From positions 118,668-182,667 of the forward strand of contig NZ_JACOQI010000006.1 in NCBI RefSeq assembly GCF_014297285.1: a stretch of 64,000 nt of DNA, in the 5' to 3' direction. Source of the stretch: Dysosmobacter segnis. Lineage in GTDB: Bacteria; Bacillota; Clostridia; Oscillospirales; Oscillospiraceae. Positions within the stretch are counted from its first letter, which is position 1; the number at the start of each line of letters is the position of its first letter. The notes under the pieces were generated by a model. The model was not told where the DNA came from and ran no database searches. It worked only from the letters and a program-made list of their open reading frames with translations. A program made the position numbers and the translations under genes. Below, in pieces: positions 41,464 to 50,794 of this stretch.

Positions 41464-43314
41464 ATGACTGATTATAGCAAAATTACAGCCCTTTACTCCC
41501 GCCTTTCCGTGGGCGACGAGGACAGGGACGGCGGCGAGAGCAACAGCATACAGAACCAAAAAATATTTTTGGAGAACTATGCCAGAGGGCAGCACCTAAC
41601 CAATATCCGGCACTACATCGACGATGACGAAAGCGGCAGGTTTTTTGACCGTTCCGCCTACTCCCGCATGATGGACGATGTGGAAAACGGGAAAATCGGT
41701 GTCTGCATTATGAAAGACCTCACCCGCTGGGGGCGCGACTATCTCCAGGTCGGCAACGCGATGGAGATATTCAGACGGAACAATGTGCGCTTTATCGCGG
41801 TCAACAACGGCATTGACAGCGAGAAACCCGACACATTGGAGTTTGCGCCCTTTATCAATATCATGTCGGAGTGGTATGCAAAGGACATCAGCAAAAAAGT
41901 GAAAACGGGCATTAAGACCAAAGGCATGAGTGGAAAGCCGATTGTCACCGAAGCCCCTTACGGTTATGTCAAAGACCCGGACAACAAGGATTTTTGGATA
42001 ATCGACGAGGAAGCCGCCGAGGTTGTCCGTTTGATTTTCCGTCTGTTTATCGGCGGGAAAAACCGCAACCAAATCGCCGTGCATCTGAAAAACGAGCAAA
42101 TCCCTACCCCCACTTTCTATATGAAAGACCGGGGGCGGGGAACCTGTAAAAATAAGACGCTCAACGAGGATAACCGCTGCAAGTGGAACAAAGCCACCTT
42201 GACCAATATCCTCACACGGCAGGAGTATTGCGGCGATGTGGTCAACTTCAAGACTACAAAGCATTTCCGGGATAAACATAACCACTATGTAGACCGAAGC
42301 CAGTGGCACATCACAGAAAATGTGCATGAGCCGATTATCAGCCGCAGCGATTTTGAAACCGTACAGCGGATCTTGGAAAACGCACCCGTCAGACGCCCCA
42401 ACGGGGACGGGGAAATCCACCCTCTGTCCGGCTTACTTTTCTGTAAGGACTGCGGCGCAAAAATGCACATTCGTATAGATTACCGGAACGGCGGCAAGCG
42501 GCACGTTGCTTTTTGCAGCGAGTACCACAAGGGAAAATCCAGAAATCCGAAATGCAATTCCCCGCACATCATGGACGCAGACTTGCTCATGCAGACCATC
42601 GCGGAAGTGCTGAAGAAAATCGAGGACTATTCTATCAGCAATCGGGCGGAGTTTGAAGCATTAGTGAAAAAGAACCTTGCCATGCAGCAGACCGACCAGA
42701 CCAAGAAACAGCAGAAGCGTATTCCGCAAATCACGACGCGCCTTGAACAGATCGACAAGGTGCTGAATAAGCTCTATGAGGACAACGCCCTCGGCACGAT
42801 CTCACAAGACCGCTATGAGCAGATGTCGCAGAAGTATTCGGAAGAATACTACGCGCTGAAAGCGGAGCTTGCCACGCTCCAAGAGCAGCTATCCGCTTAT
42901 GAGAACGCGGGAGGACGGGCGCAGAAGTTTTTGAAGCTGACGGAACGCCATGCCGCCTTTACCGACCTTACCCCCGCCATTCTCAACGAGTTTATCAGCC
43001 GGATTGAAGTGCATGAGCGCGACCAGAAAAGGGCGAGATACGCAATCCAGCACATCAGCATATATTTCAATTACATCGGCAAGTTTGAGAATGAAGTGAC
43101 ACAGCTTGCAGAACCGACCGAGCAGGAAATCCGGCAAATGCGGGAGGAAATCGAAGAAGCCAAAAAGGAAAAGAGCCGCGCCTACCACCGCAACTATTCA
43201 AGGGAGTACCGGGCGCGAAACCTTGAAAAGCAGCGGGAGTATGACCGCATGAAAGCGCGGGAATACCGGGCAAGGAGAAAGGCACAGGCAGCTGCCGCAC
43301 AGCCCGCACAGTAA
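41464..43314 (+). CDS. Large serine recombinase (IME1 integrase)
   Basis: A 616-residue site-specific recombinase. The N-terminal catalytic domain has the nucleophile serine in ALYSRLSVG, the DLTRWGRDYLQVG motif and the GIKTKGMSGKP block; recombinase and zinc-ribbon domains follow (GLLFCKDCGAKMHIRI), then a long coiled coil and a basic C-terminal tail. The start at 41464 is 8 nt after GGAGG. Proteins of this TnpX-like type insert elements through 2-bp core sites, as seen here. It is the first gene of IME1, next to the left end. Confidence 0.92.
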   Translation: MTDYSKITALYSRLSVGDEDRDGGESNSIQNQKIFLENYARGQHLTNIRHYIDDDESGRFFDRSAYSRMMDDVENGKIGVCIMKDLTRWGRDYLQVGNAMEIFRRNNVRFIAVNNGIDSEKPDTLEFAPFINIMSEWYAKDISKKVKTGIKTKGMSGKPIVTEAPYGYVKDPDNKDFWIIDEEAAEVVRLIFRLFIGGKNRNQIAVHLKNEQIPTPTFYMKDRGRGTCKNKTLNEDNRCKWNKATLTNILTRQEYCGDVVNFKTTKHFRDKHNHYVDRSQWHITENVHEPIISRSDFETVQRILENAPVRRPNGDGEIHPLSGLLFCKDCGAKMHIRIDYRNGGKRHVAFCSEYHKGKSRNPKCNSPHIMDADLLMQTIAEVLKKIEDYSISNRAEFEALVKKNLAMQQTDQTKKQQKRIPQITTRLEQIDKVLNKLYEDNALGTISQDRYEQMSQKYSEEYYALKAELATLQEQLSAYENAGGRAQKFLKLTERHAAFTDLTPAILNEFISRIEVHERDQKRARYAIQHISIYFNYIGKFENEVTQLAEPTEQEIRQMREEIEEAKKEKSRAYHRNYSREYRARNLEKQREYDRMKAREYRARRKAQAAAAQPAQ

Positions 43315-43393
43315 AACAGAATAACCGTCAACCAAGAGGGATTTTCCGAACTACGGGAAATCCCTCTTTTGCGCCCGGAGAAAGGAGCCGCCT

Positions 43394-43585
43394 ATGGCAG
43401 AACAGACCCCCGACAGCATCATTACGACCCAGAGGAACGGGCAGACCATTGTTGCGGAGTTGTTTTTCAATCATAGCAGCACAGAAACATTCCGCGACAA
43501 GCTGCTCAAACTGGTGCTTGCCGACAGCTCGCGTTTATCCGCGCCTGACGGTCAAGAGCCGGAAAAAACAGAAAATCCGCGATAA
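43394..43585 (+). CDS. TnpW-like transposon-encoded small protein
   Basis: A 63-residue protein of the small TnpW-like family that accompanies TnpX-type recombinases, recognized by its shape: a beta-hairpin-like half (TQRNGQTIVAELFFNHSSTE) and a helix (FRDKLLKLVLADSS). Its role is unknown, perhaps helping recombination direction. The start follows AAAGGAG. It lies 79 nt after the recombinase gene. Confidence 0.6.
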   Translation: MAEQTPDSIITTQRNGQTIVAELFFNHSSTETFRDKLLKLVLADSSRLSAPDGQEPEKTENPR

Positions 43586-43588
43586 CAG

Positions 43589-43628
43589 CCGCCCCGACGA
43601 TACATTCCCTGTTCGGGCGGTTTCTATT
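43589..43628 (+). terminator. Hairpin terminator in IME1
   Basis: CCGCCC and GA pair with TTC and GGGCGG across a loop, followed by TTTCTATTTG, shortly after the TnpW-like gene. Confidence 0.5.
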
Positions 43629-43718
43629 TGAAAATCCTCATTTTCCCCAAGTCAAGAGCCGGGAAAAACACCCGAAAAATGCCCCTATTGCGTAACAGGG
43701 GCGCAGAAAGGAGAGCTT

Positions 43719-44015
43719 ATGAGAACAGGGCTTACCAAGCAGGAAAAGACCACCGATATTTGGTTTGACGAGAAAGACCCGCTGATCCATATTCGCACCC
43801 ACAACACCGACTTAAAGAAACGGCTTGCCGCCTACGCCGGGCAGCACCCCGACCAGTGCCGCCAGACCGACGCAGACCCCGAAACGGGCTGCATGGAGTT
43901 TGAAATCCGCAAGGGGCGTTTCTCTTTCCGTCTGACCGCTCCATACAGCGAGGAACGGCGGGAAGCTGCGCGGCGGTCTGCCAGAGAAAACAAGGCCACT
44001 GACAGGCTGAAATGA
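43719..44015 (+). CDS. Conserved hypothetical protein of mobile elements
   Basis: A 98-residue soluble protein common, by memory, in clostridial mobile elements. It begins with KQEKTTDIWFDEKDPLIHIR, a strand-rich pattern, and has a helical charged C-terminus rich in arginine. No catalytic motif or membrane segment is visible. A ribosome site GAAAGGAGAGC precedes the ATG. It lies between the IME1 recombination and replication modules. Confidence 0.55.
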   Translation: MRTGLTKQEKTTDIWFDEKDPLIHIRTHNTDLKKRLAAYAGQHPDQCRQTDADPETGCMEFEIRKGRFSFRLTAPYSEERREAARRSARENKATDRLK

Positions 44016-44120
44016 GGTGGATTTATTCATAACCATGTGCTATGATATTTATAGATAGTGAAACTTCCTTTCAATTTTTTCGTCTATACAAGTAACAGAG
44101 AAGAACAGGAGGCTTGTTCC

Positions 44121-44951
44121 ATGAGAAAAAAGAGATTGATGATTGCAATAGCTTGTATCATTTTAGTAGGTATCGCGGTAATCGTATTTTTTTCACAACA
44201 GGGGAAAAAACCGTATAAGGATTTGGACGCAGCGCAGATTGTTTCCGCTAAAGTGTTATTAACACCGCCAGGCAAAACGATTGAGATTGAAAATATCCAA
44301 GAATTAGTTGAATATTTGAATGATGTTGTTGTCTATAATGAGGATAATTCTTACACAGAGTATGATGGACAAGGCGTTGTTTTTACCTTGACTATGGTAG
44401 ACGGTACACAAACAGATATTATGGCGTATAACCCATTTATTGTCATTGACGGTATCGGTTATAAGACAAAATATGAGCCATGTGAAGCACTCAACAGCTA
44501 TGCAAATGAATTACTAAACTCTGGGACTGCCAATATAATTTTGGAAGAACCGCCCACATTAAGCGTTGTGAGTGACGAAACCGCTATCGGTGCAGTATTA
44601 GGAACTTATTCGTGGCAAAAAACAAATATTGACGGAACTGCTGAAAGCACAATAGCTGATAGCCCACACCCGTTAGAGTGCAAGGATCTGTTGTCCCCAC
44701 CATTTGAAACAACAGAAACAACAGCTACATTAAGATTTACAGAAGACCCAGATACAATTTTAAGTGTGCAGTGCTGGAGTGACGAACATTGGGGAGAGCC
44801 TGCTACAAACAGCGAAGATGTAACTATTGTTGGAAACGTACTCACTCTTAAACTGGGCGGATATATTTATGAAGTAACAGCTGAATGGAATACTGAAAAT
44901 GGCTATGGCGGAACAGCAAGCTATTTTATATATTTGAAAACAGCAGACTAA
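44121..44951 (+). CDS. AT-rich membrane-anchored cargo protein of unknown function
   Basis: A 276-residue protein with an N-terminal membrane anchor (about residues 5-25, LMIAIACIILVGIAVIVFF) and a large extracellular part rich in beta strands. Segments such as YEPCEALNSYANELLN and YIYEVTAEWNTENGYGG suggest repeated beta-sandwich units like those of Gram-positive surface proteins, but I recognize no family. Starting at 44121 follows AGGAGG with good spacing. Its base composition is clearly lower in GC than the flanking IME1 genes, suggesting a separately acquired cargo gene. Confidence 0.6.
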   Translation: MRKKRLMIAIACIILVGIAVIVFFSQQGKKPYKDLDAAQIVSAKVLLTPPGKTIEIENIQELVEYLNDVVVYNEDNSYTEYDGQGVVFTLTMVDGTQTDIMAYNPFIVIDGIGYKTKYEPCEALNSYANELLNSGTANIILEEPPTLSVVSDETAIGAVLGTYSWQKTNIDGTAESTIADSPHPLECKDLLSPPFETTETTATLRFTEDPDTILSVQCWSDEHWGEPATNSEDVTIVGNVLTLKLGGYIYEVTAEWNTENGYGGTASYFIYLKTAD

Positions 44952-45033
44952 AATTGAATAGCCACCCACAAGGGCAGCCGAGAAAATCGACTGTCCTTTT
45001 TCTATGCCGACAGGCAGAAAGGAGCGACCAACC

Positions 45034-45330
45034 ATGACAAAGCCAAGAGAGAAAACCCGCGAGGAGCTGCAAGCCGAGATTGAGGATGGAAAGAAGAAAA
45101 TCCGGCAGTTTGAAAATCGGGAAAAGATGTTGCGTCAGAAGTTATCCAAAGAGGAACGCAGAACGCGCAGCCACCGCCTTATCGTCCGGGGCGCAGTCTT
45201 TGAAAGCATTGTGCCGGAAGCAAAGACCATGACCGACGAGGAAGCTGCCGCGCTTCTCCGGCTTGCACTGACGAGTGAACCAGCACGGGAATATCTGAAA
45301 AAACGAGCCGAAAGCGGGAACGCCGAATAA
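45034..45330 (+). CDS. DUF3847-like small coiled-coil protein
   Basis: A 98-residue charged protein with a long coiled coil (EELQAEIEDGKKKIRQFENR), then a short helical region. DUF3847 proteins commonly precede MobL-type relaxases in Firmicutes elements and may be relaxosome accessories. The start follows AAAGGAG. The putative oriT begins 15 nt after its stop. Confidence 0.65.
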   Translation: MTKPREKTREELQAEIEDGKKKIRQFENREKMLRQKLSKEERRTRSHRLIVRGAVFESIVPEAKTMTDEEAAALLRLALTSEPAREYLKKRAESGNAE

Positions 45331-45344
45331 ATCCCTTAGGAACT

Positions 45345-45378
45345 AAGGGCGCACTTATACACCCTTGCGGGCGTGTGC
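45345..45378 (-). other. Putative MOBQ-type oriT of IME1
   Basis: On the minus strand the sequence TAAGTGCGCCCTT (45357-45345) matches the core nic sequence of MOBQ oriT regions (RSF1010/R1162 type, cut between G and C in GTGCGCCC). Just 5' of it is an imperfect hairpin, ACACGCCC-GCAA-GGGTGT, the arrangement seen in that family. It lies upstream of a MOBQ relaxase gene, the natural partner. Confidence 0.65.
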
Positions 45379-45491
45379 GCTCTGCCGAGGGCTTATCTCC
45401 GCACAGGGAGAGTTCCCCGCGCTCCGATATGGCGGCTTTGCCGCAACAAGGGGCTGCACCCCTTGCGCCGCTTTGCGGCTATCCCTGCACA

Positions 45492-45540
45492 CCCGCAAAA
45501 ACAGTACACCCGCCGTTGGCGTCTGTACCATTTTTGCGGG
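45492..45540 (+). other. Long hairpin before the MobL relaxase gene
   Basis: CCCGCAAAAA-CA-GTACA pairs with its near-complement across a loop that itself forms CGCC/GGCG. It ends in TTTTTGCGGG followed by TTTTATTATC, so it could be a terminator or part of the transfer origin. The 230 bases from 45331 hold this and the oriT, with no gene. Confidence 0.5.
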
Positions 45541-45561
45541 TTTTATTATCCTATCCGGGAG

Positions 45562-47070
45562 GTGATACCCATAGCCATTTACCATTGGAACATCGGCATT
45601 GTGAGCCGAGGAAAAGGCAAATCAGCCATTGCCGCAGCCGCCTACCGAAGCGGTGAAAAGCTGACAAACGAATGGGACGGAATGACCCATGACTACACCC
45701 GCAAAGGCGGCGTTGTCCATACAGAGATCATGCTGCCGCCCCATGCCCCGCCCTCTTTCTCTGACCGCTCAACCTTGTGGAACAGCGTGGAGCTTTACGA
45801 GAAAGCCGGGAACGCCCAGCTTGCCAGAGAGATTGACGCGGCGCTCCCCATAGAATTATCCAGAGAGGAACAGATCCGGCTTGTCCGGGAATACTGTTCC
45901 TCTCAATTTGTTTCCAGAGGAATGTGCGTTGATTATGCCATTCACGACACCGACAGCGGCAACCCCCATTGTCATATTATGCTTACCATGCGCCCCCTTG
46001 ACGAGCGCGGAGCATGGGCGGCGAAATCCAAAAAGGAATATGACCTTGACGAAAACGGCGAGCGTATCCGCTTGCCAAGCGGAAGATACAAAACCCACAA
46101 GGTTGACCTCACAGGCTGGAACAGCCAAGAGAATGCGCTTGTTTGGCGCAAGGCATGGGCTGATATTTCAAACGACTATCTTGAGCGTGCCGGAAGCCCG
46201 GAGCGTATCGACCACCGCAGTAACGCCGAGCGCGGCATTGACGAAATACCGACCGTCCATATGGGCGTGGCGGCTTGCCAGATGGAGAAGAAAGGTATCG
46301 CCACCGAGAAAGGCGAACTGAACCGCAGTATTCAAAAGGCAAACCGCCTTATCCGGGAAATCCGGGCGCAGATTGGGAAGCTCAAAGAGTGGATTGCCGA
46401 CCTGTTCAAAGCGCGGGAAACCGCCCCGAAGCAGCCGCCGCAATCTCCCAACCTTGCAAATCTGTTGATGAAGTATTTGAGCGTTCAGAGAGAAAAGAGC
46501 CGGAAGTATTCGCAGCGATGGCAACAACAGCACACAGCCGATGAACTGAAAACCATAGCGGCAGCGGTCAACTATCTTTCCGAGCATGGTATCTCTAATC
46601 TTGATGAGCTGGACGCTTCTCTTTCCTCTGTCAGTGATAAAGCCTATTCCATCCGGGAGGGAATGAAAACCGCCGAGCAGCGCATGAAAGAACTGCAAAA
46701 ACTCATGGAGTACGGCAGAAATTATCAAACCTACAAGCCCATACAGGACGAGTATCGGCAAATCCGCTGGAAAGGAAAACAAGAGAAGTTTGCGGAAGCC
46801 CGCCGCGCCGAGCTTACCCTATGGGACGCGGCAAACCGCTATCTCCATGCCCATTTGCCGGAGGGGGTGAAAACCCTGCCGATCTCCGCGTGGGAGAAAG
46901 AATATACCGACCTCAAAGCACAGCGGGAAGCGGAATATGACACGCTGAAAGATACCCGCGCCGAGGTTGCCGAGCTTCAGAAGATACGCAAGTGCGTGGA
47001 TATTGCACTCCGCACCGGCCAGCCGGAGCAGACGCAGAGCCGCACCAAGCGGCATGATATAGACCGCTGA
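45562..47070 (+). CDS. MobA/MobL-family (MOBQ) relaxase
   Basis: This relaxase nicks the element at oriT for conjugal mobilization. The N-terminus reads AIYHWNIGIVSRGKGKSA; the likely nucleophile tyrosine is in AAAAYRSGEKL, and the metal ligands are in DSGNPHCHIMLTMRPL. The C-terminal half is helical coiled coil. The start is unusual: GTG at 45562 and ATA at 45571 are the only candidates near the ribosome site GGGAGG, and no ATG is in frame before residue 37. I chose GTG (502 residues). The oriT candidate lies 190-220 nt upstream. Confidence 0.88.
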   Translation: MIPIAIYHWNIGIVSRGKGKSAIAAAAYRSGEKLTNEWDGMTHDYTRKGGVVHTEIMLPPHAPPSFSDRSTLWNSVELYEKAGNAQLAREIDAALPIELSREEQIRLVREYCSSQFVSRGMCVDYAIHDTDSGNPHCHIMLTMRPLDERGAWAAKSKKEYDLDENGERIRLPSGRYKTHKVDLTGWNSQENALVWRKAWADISNDYLERAGSPERIDHRSNAERGIDEIPTVHMGVAACQMEKKGIATEKGELNRSIQKANRLIREIRAQIGKLKEWIADLFKARETAPKQPPQSPNLANLLMKYLSVQREKSRKYSQRWQQQHTADELKTIAAAVNYLSEHGISNLDELDASLSSVSDKAYSIREGMKTAEQRMKELQKLMEYGRNYQTYKPIQDEYRQIRWKGKQEKFAEARRAELTLWDAANRYLHAHLPEGVKTLPISAWEKEYTDLKAQREAEYDTLKDTRAEVAELQKIRKCVDIALRTGQPEQTQSRTKRHDIDR

Positions 47071-47086
47071 AAGGAGTTGAACTTTT

Positions 47087-48988
47087 ATGTATTACACCCA
47101 AGAACAGATAGACCGCGCCAACCAAGCCGACCTTGTTTCTTTTCTGCAAGGACGGGGCGAGCAGCTTACCCGCGCCGGGAATGAGTACCGCTGGAAACGG
47201 CACGACAGCTTGACCGTCCGGGGCAACAAATGGTATCGCCACAGCCAGAGCAAGGGCGGCGGCCCCGTTGATTTTGTCATGGAGTTTTTCGGCAAGAGCT
47301 TCACCGAAGCCGTTGAACTTCTCACAGGAGAAAAGGGAGCTGCACCGCCGCCGGACAGACCAAGCCCCGCGCCCCTATCCGACTTCCGGCTACCACCCCG
47401 CAGCCCCGACAACCGAACAGCGAGGAACTACCTCACAGCCGCCCGCCGCATTGATGAAGATGTGTCGGGCTTTTTCTTTTCCACCGGGGATATTTACGAG
47501 GAAGCCACCCACCATAACGCCGTATTTGTCGGTAGAGATGAAAACGGCATACCGCGATACGCCCATCAGCGCGGCACAGCCGGGAGTTTTCGGCTTGATG
47601 TGAAAGGCAGCGACAAAGCCTTTAACTTCTGCTACCGTGGCGAGGGCGAAAGGTTGTTTGTCTTTGAAGCCCCGATAGACCTCTTATCTTTCCTCTGCCT
47701 GTTCAAAAAGGACTGGCAGAAGCAAAGCTATCTGGCGTTGGGCGGCGTGGGAGAAAAAGCCCTGTTGCGCTTTCTCTCTGACCGTCCGAACATCAAGACC
47801 GTTTTTCTCTGCCTTGACAGCGACGAAGCCGGAAACGACGCTTGCAGCCGCCTTGCAGAGCTTGTGCCGGAGGGCTTGACCGTTCACCGCCTTGTGCCGC
47901 TTTACAAGGACTGGAACGAGGTATTGCAGCACCGGGCAGAAATCGCGGACGGGAAGTATATCCGGGAAGCGATTTACGGCTTGAAAGAGCCGCCGCAGGA
48001 AGAAACCGTTGAGATTATCCGCATGAGCGAGGTTGACACGCAGACCGTTGAATGGCTATGGGAGCCGTATATCCCCTTTGGGAAAGTAACCATTGTGCAA
48101 GGCAATCCCGGCGAGGGCAAGACCACTTTTGCCCTACGCCTTGCCGCCGCCTGCACCACCGGGGGAACGCTGCCGGGAATGAAGCCCTTACCGCCATTCC
48201 AAGTGATTTACCAGACCGCCGAGGACGGTTTGGGTGATACCGTCAAGCCCCGCTTGATAGAAGCAGAAGCCGACCTTGACCGGGTGCTTGTGATTGATGA
48301 AGCAAAACGGGAGCTTACCCTATCTGACGAGCGCATAGAGAAAGCAATCGTACAGAACGGGGCGCGGCTGATTATCCTTGACCCCATACAGGCGTACATG
48401 GGCGAAAAAACCGACATGAACCGGGCAAACGAAGTGCGCCCCATGTTCCGCCGCCTTGCCGATGTTGCCGAGCGTACCGGGTGCGCCGTTATCCTTATCG
48501 GACATCTCAACAAAGCTGCCGGAGGGCAGAGCGCATACCGGGGCTTAGGTTCTATCGACTTCCGCGCCGCCGCCCGGAGCGTGCTTCTTATCGGGCGCGT
48601 GAAGCGAGAACCGAATGTGCGCGTTATCGTCCATGACAAATCTTCCCTTGCGCCGGAGGGCAAGCCCGTTGCCTTTTGCCTTGACCCGGAAACGGGCTTT
48701 TCATGGATAGGCGAATACGACATCACCGCCGACGAGCTGCTGTCCGGCGCGGGCGGGAACAACGCCACCAAGACCGAGCAAGCCGAAAGGCTGATACTTG
48801 ACCTGCTTGCAGACGGGAAAGAGCTTGCCAGCGAGGACATTGTAAAAGCCGCAGCCGAAGCCGGAATATCCGAAAGGACGGTGCAGAACGCCAAGCGCAA
48901 CATGGGCGGCATTTTAGGCGCAAGGCGTGTCGGCGGTCAATGGTACAACTTCATCAAGAAGAAGCAGCCACCCGAACCCGCAAGCTGA
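47087..48988 (+). CDS. Toprim/DUF3991 and RepA-like helicase fusion
   Basis: A 633-residue fusion of a primase-like part and a hexameric helicase. The N-terminus (DUF3991, HSQSKGGGPVDFVMEFF) leads to a Toprim fold with VFEAPIDLLSFL and the CLDSDEAGN acidic motif (about 240). The second half is a RecA-like ATPase with Walker A GNPGEGKTT and Walker B RLIILDPIQAYMG, similar to RepA/DnaB helicases. It probably primes and unwinds element DNA after mobilization. The start follows AAGGAG. It is the last IME1 gene before the right end. Confidence 0.85.
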   Translation: MYYTQEQIDRANQADLVSFLQGRGEQLTRAGNEYRWKRHDSLTVRGNKWYRHSQSKGGGPVDFVMEFFGKSFTEAVELLTGEKGAAPPPDRPSPAPLSDFRLPPRSPDNRTARNYLTAARRIDEDVSGFFFSTGDIYEEATHHNAVFVGRDENGIPRYAHQRGTAGSFRLDVKGSDKAFNFCYRGEGERLFVFEAPIDLLSFLCLFKKDWQKQSYLALGGVGEKALLRFLSDRPNIKTVFLCLDSDEAGNDACSRLAELVPEGLTVHRLVPLYKDWNEVLQHRAEIADGKYIREAIYGLKEPPQEETVEIIRMSEVDTQTVEWLWEPYIPFGKVTIVQGNPGEGKTTFALRLAAACTTGGTLPGMKPLPPFQVIYQTAEDGLGDTVKPRLIEAEADLDRVLVIDEAKRELTLSDERIEKAIVQNGARLIILDPIQAYMGEKTDMNRANEVRPMFRRLADVAERTGCAVILIGHLNKAAGGQSAYRGLGSIDFRAAARSVLLIGRVKREPNVRVIVHDKSSLAPEGKPVAFCLDPETGFSWIGEYDITADELLSGAGGNNATKTEQAERLILDLLADGKELASEDIVKAAAEAGISERTVQNAKRNMGGILGARRVGGQWYNFIKKKQPPEPAS

Positions 48989-49025
48989 AAGTGCAAAACG
49001 CAGACCCTTTGCACTTTGCACTTTC
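48987..49025. repeat. Inverted/tandem repeat near the right end of IME1
   Basis: GAAAGTGCAAA pairs with TTTGCACTTT, which is then partly repeated as GCACTTTC. It lies about 60 bp inside the right end and may be a recombinase binding or transcription-stop element. Confidence 0.45.
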
Positions 49026-49085
49026 GCGCTTTCACGATAATTTGCGTCAATAACTTAAAAAAGCACTTGACAAAACGCTTCATGG

Positions 49086-50651
49086 GGCACAGCGGCCGAT
49101 ATTGCCCCCTATGTCGATCCGGTCCCCGACCGGAACATCCCTCTGACCCAGACGGAAAAACTCACCATGTCCAGCCGCCCAAAAAATCCCAAGTACGCCC
49201 GGAACAAAAACATTCTGGTCGTCGGCGGCAGCGGCAGCGGCAAGACCCGGTTCTTCGTCAAGCCCTCCCTCATGCAGATGCACAGCAGCTATGTGGTCAC
49301 CGATCCCAAAGGACAGCTTTTGTCCGAGGTAGGGACCATGCTGCGGCGGGGCGCCCCCAAGCTGGACGAGAACGGAAAGCCCATGCGGGATGCCCATGGG
49401 AAGGTCATCTATGAGCCGTACCGCATTAAAGTCCTCAACACCATCAACTTCAAAAAGAGCATGAAATACAACCCCTTCGCCTATATCCGGTCGGAGAAAG
49501 ACATCCTCAAACTGGTCAATGTCATCATCGCCAACACCAAAGGCGACGGGGAAAAATCATCGGAAGATTTTTGGGTCAAGGCCGAACGGCTTTTGTACTG
49601 CGCCCTGGTCGGGTACATCTGGTACGAGGCGGAACCGGAAGAAAAGAACTTCCTCACGCTGCTGGAGTTCATCAACGCATCGGAGGCCAGAGAGGACGAC
49701 GAGGAATTTCAAAGCCCCGTTGACCTGCTCTTTGCCAAGCTGGAGAAGGAGCACCCGGACCACTTCGCCGTGAAGCAGTACCGCAAATTCAAGCTGGCCG
49801 CCGGCAAAACCCTGAAATCCATCCTGATTAGCTGCGGCGCCCGCCTTGCTCCCTTTGATATTGCGGAGCTGCGGGAAATCATGTCAGACGACGAGCTGGA
49901 TCTGGAAACCCTGGGCGACCGGAAAACGGCGCTGTTCCTCATTATGAGCGACACGGACACCACCTTCAACTTCGTCATCGCCATGCTGCAAAGCCAGCTA
50001 TTCAACCTTCTTTGCGACAAGGCGGACGACGTGTACGGCGGCAGGCTGCCCGTCCATGTGCGGTGCCTGTTGGACGAGTTCGCCAACATTGGGCAGATAC
50101 CCAACTTCGACAAGCTGATTGCCACCATCCGGAGCCGGGAAATCTCGGCTTCTATTATTTTGCAGTCCCAAAGCCAGTTAAAGACCATCTACAAGGACGC
50201 CGCAGATACCATTGTGGGCAACTGCGACACCACCTTGTTTTTGGGAGGCAAGGAGAAATCCACCCTGAAAGAAATCTCGGAGCTGCTAGGCAAGGAGACC
50301 ATCGACAGCTTCAATCAATCCGAGAACCGGGGCAGCCAGGTTTCCCACGGCCTCAACTATCAGAAATTAGGAAAGGAGCTGATGACCCAGGACGAGATCG
50401 CGGTGATGGACGGAGGCAAGTGTATCTTGCAGCTTCGAGGTGTGCGGCCGTTTTTCAGCGACAAGTTTGATATAACGAAGCATCCCCGCTATAAATACCT
50501 TGCCGACGCCGACAAGAAAAACACCTTTGACATTGAACGGTACATGAAACGCAGACCGGCCATTGTGAAGCCGGACGAGCCTTTCGATCTGTACGAATTG
50601 AAAGCCACCGACCTTCAACCCGACAATTCAACTGAACGAAAGGAACTGTGA
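49086..50651 (+). pseudogene. VirD4/TraG coupling protein, 3' fragment (split by IME1)
   Basis: This is the remaining 521 codons of the coupling protein, in frame with the 5' fragment. It contains the Walker A VGGSGSGKTRFF, the VTDPKGQLL motif and Walker B VRCLLDEFANIGQIP, with the family C-terminus around LGKETIDSFNQSENRGSQVS. An internal ATG at 49167 (after DPVPDRNIPLTQTEKLT) could start a 494-residue product that keeps the ATPase domain but not the membrane anchor. The gene was functional before IME1 inserted. Confidence 0.9.
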
Positions 50652-50653
50652 AT

Positions 50654-50794
50654 ATGAGCTTTTTTACTAACGCTATCGACGTTTTGCAGACTCTGGTCAT
50701 CGCCCTGGGCGGCGGCCTGTGCGTGTGGGGCGGCATCAACCTTCTGGAAGGTTACGGGTCGGACAACCCTGCGGCAAATGCTCATGTACGGTAA
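50654..50794 (+). pseudogene. Maff2-family protein, truncated
   Basis: A 46-codon frame starting SFFTNAIDVLQTLVIALGG and reaching LLEGYGSDNPAAN, which matches the start of Maff2-type small membrane proteins found after virD4 in these elements. Such proteins are normally about 70 residues with a second hydrophobic segment, which is absent here; the frame diverges after about 50775 and stops. The break probably marks the left end of the next inserted segment. Confidence 0.65.

Larger units (their letters stand above)
41407..49084. mobile_element. IME1: 7.7 kb serine-recombinase mobilizable element inserted in virD4
   Basis: The left junction reads CGGTGG-AGTGCATAATTTTA and the right junction CGCTTCAT-GGGGCACAGC. 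Joining them through a shared GG (41406-41407 and 49084-49085) restores the virD4 frame exactly, showing a 2-bp crossover typical of large serine recombinases. The element carries, in order, the recombinase, small accessory genes, a membrane-anchored cargo protein, a putative oriT, a MOBQ relaxase and a primase-helicase-like replication gene. It lacks a coupling protein or secretion genes, so it must be mobilized by another conjugative element. Confidence 0.9.
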
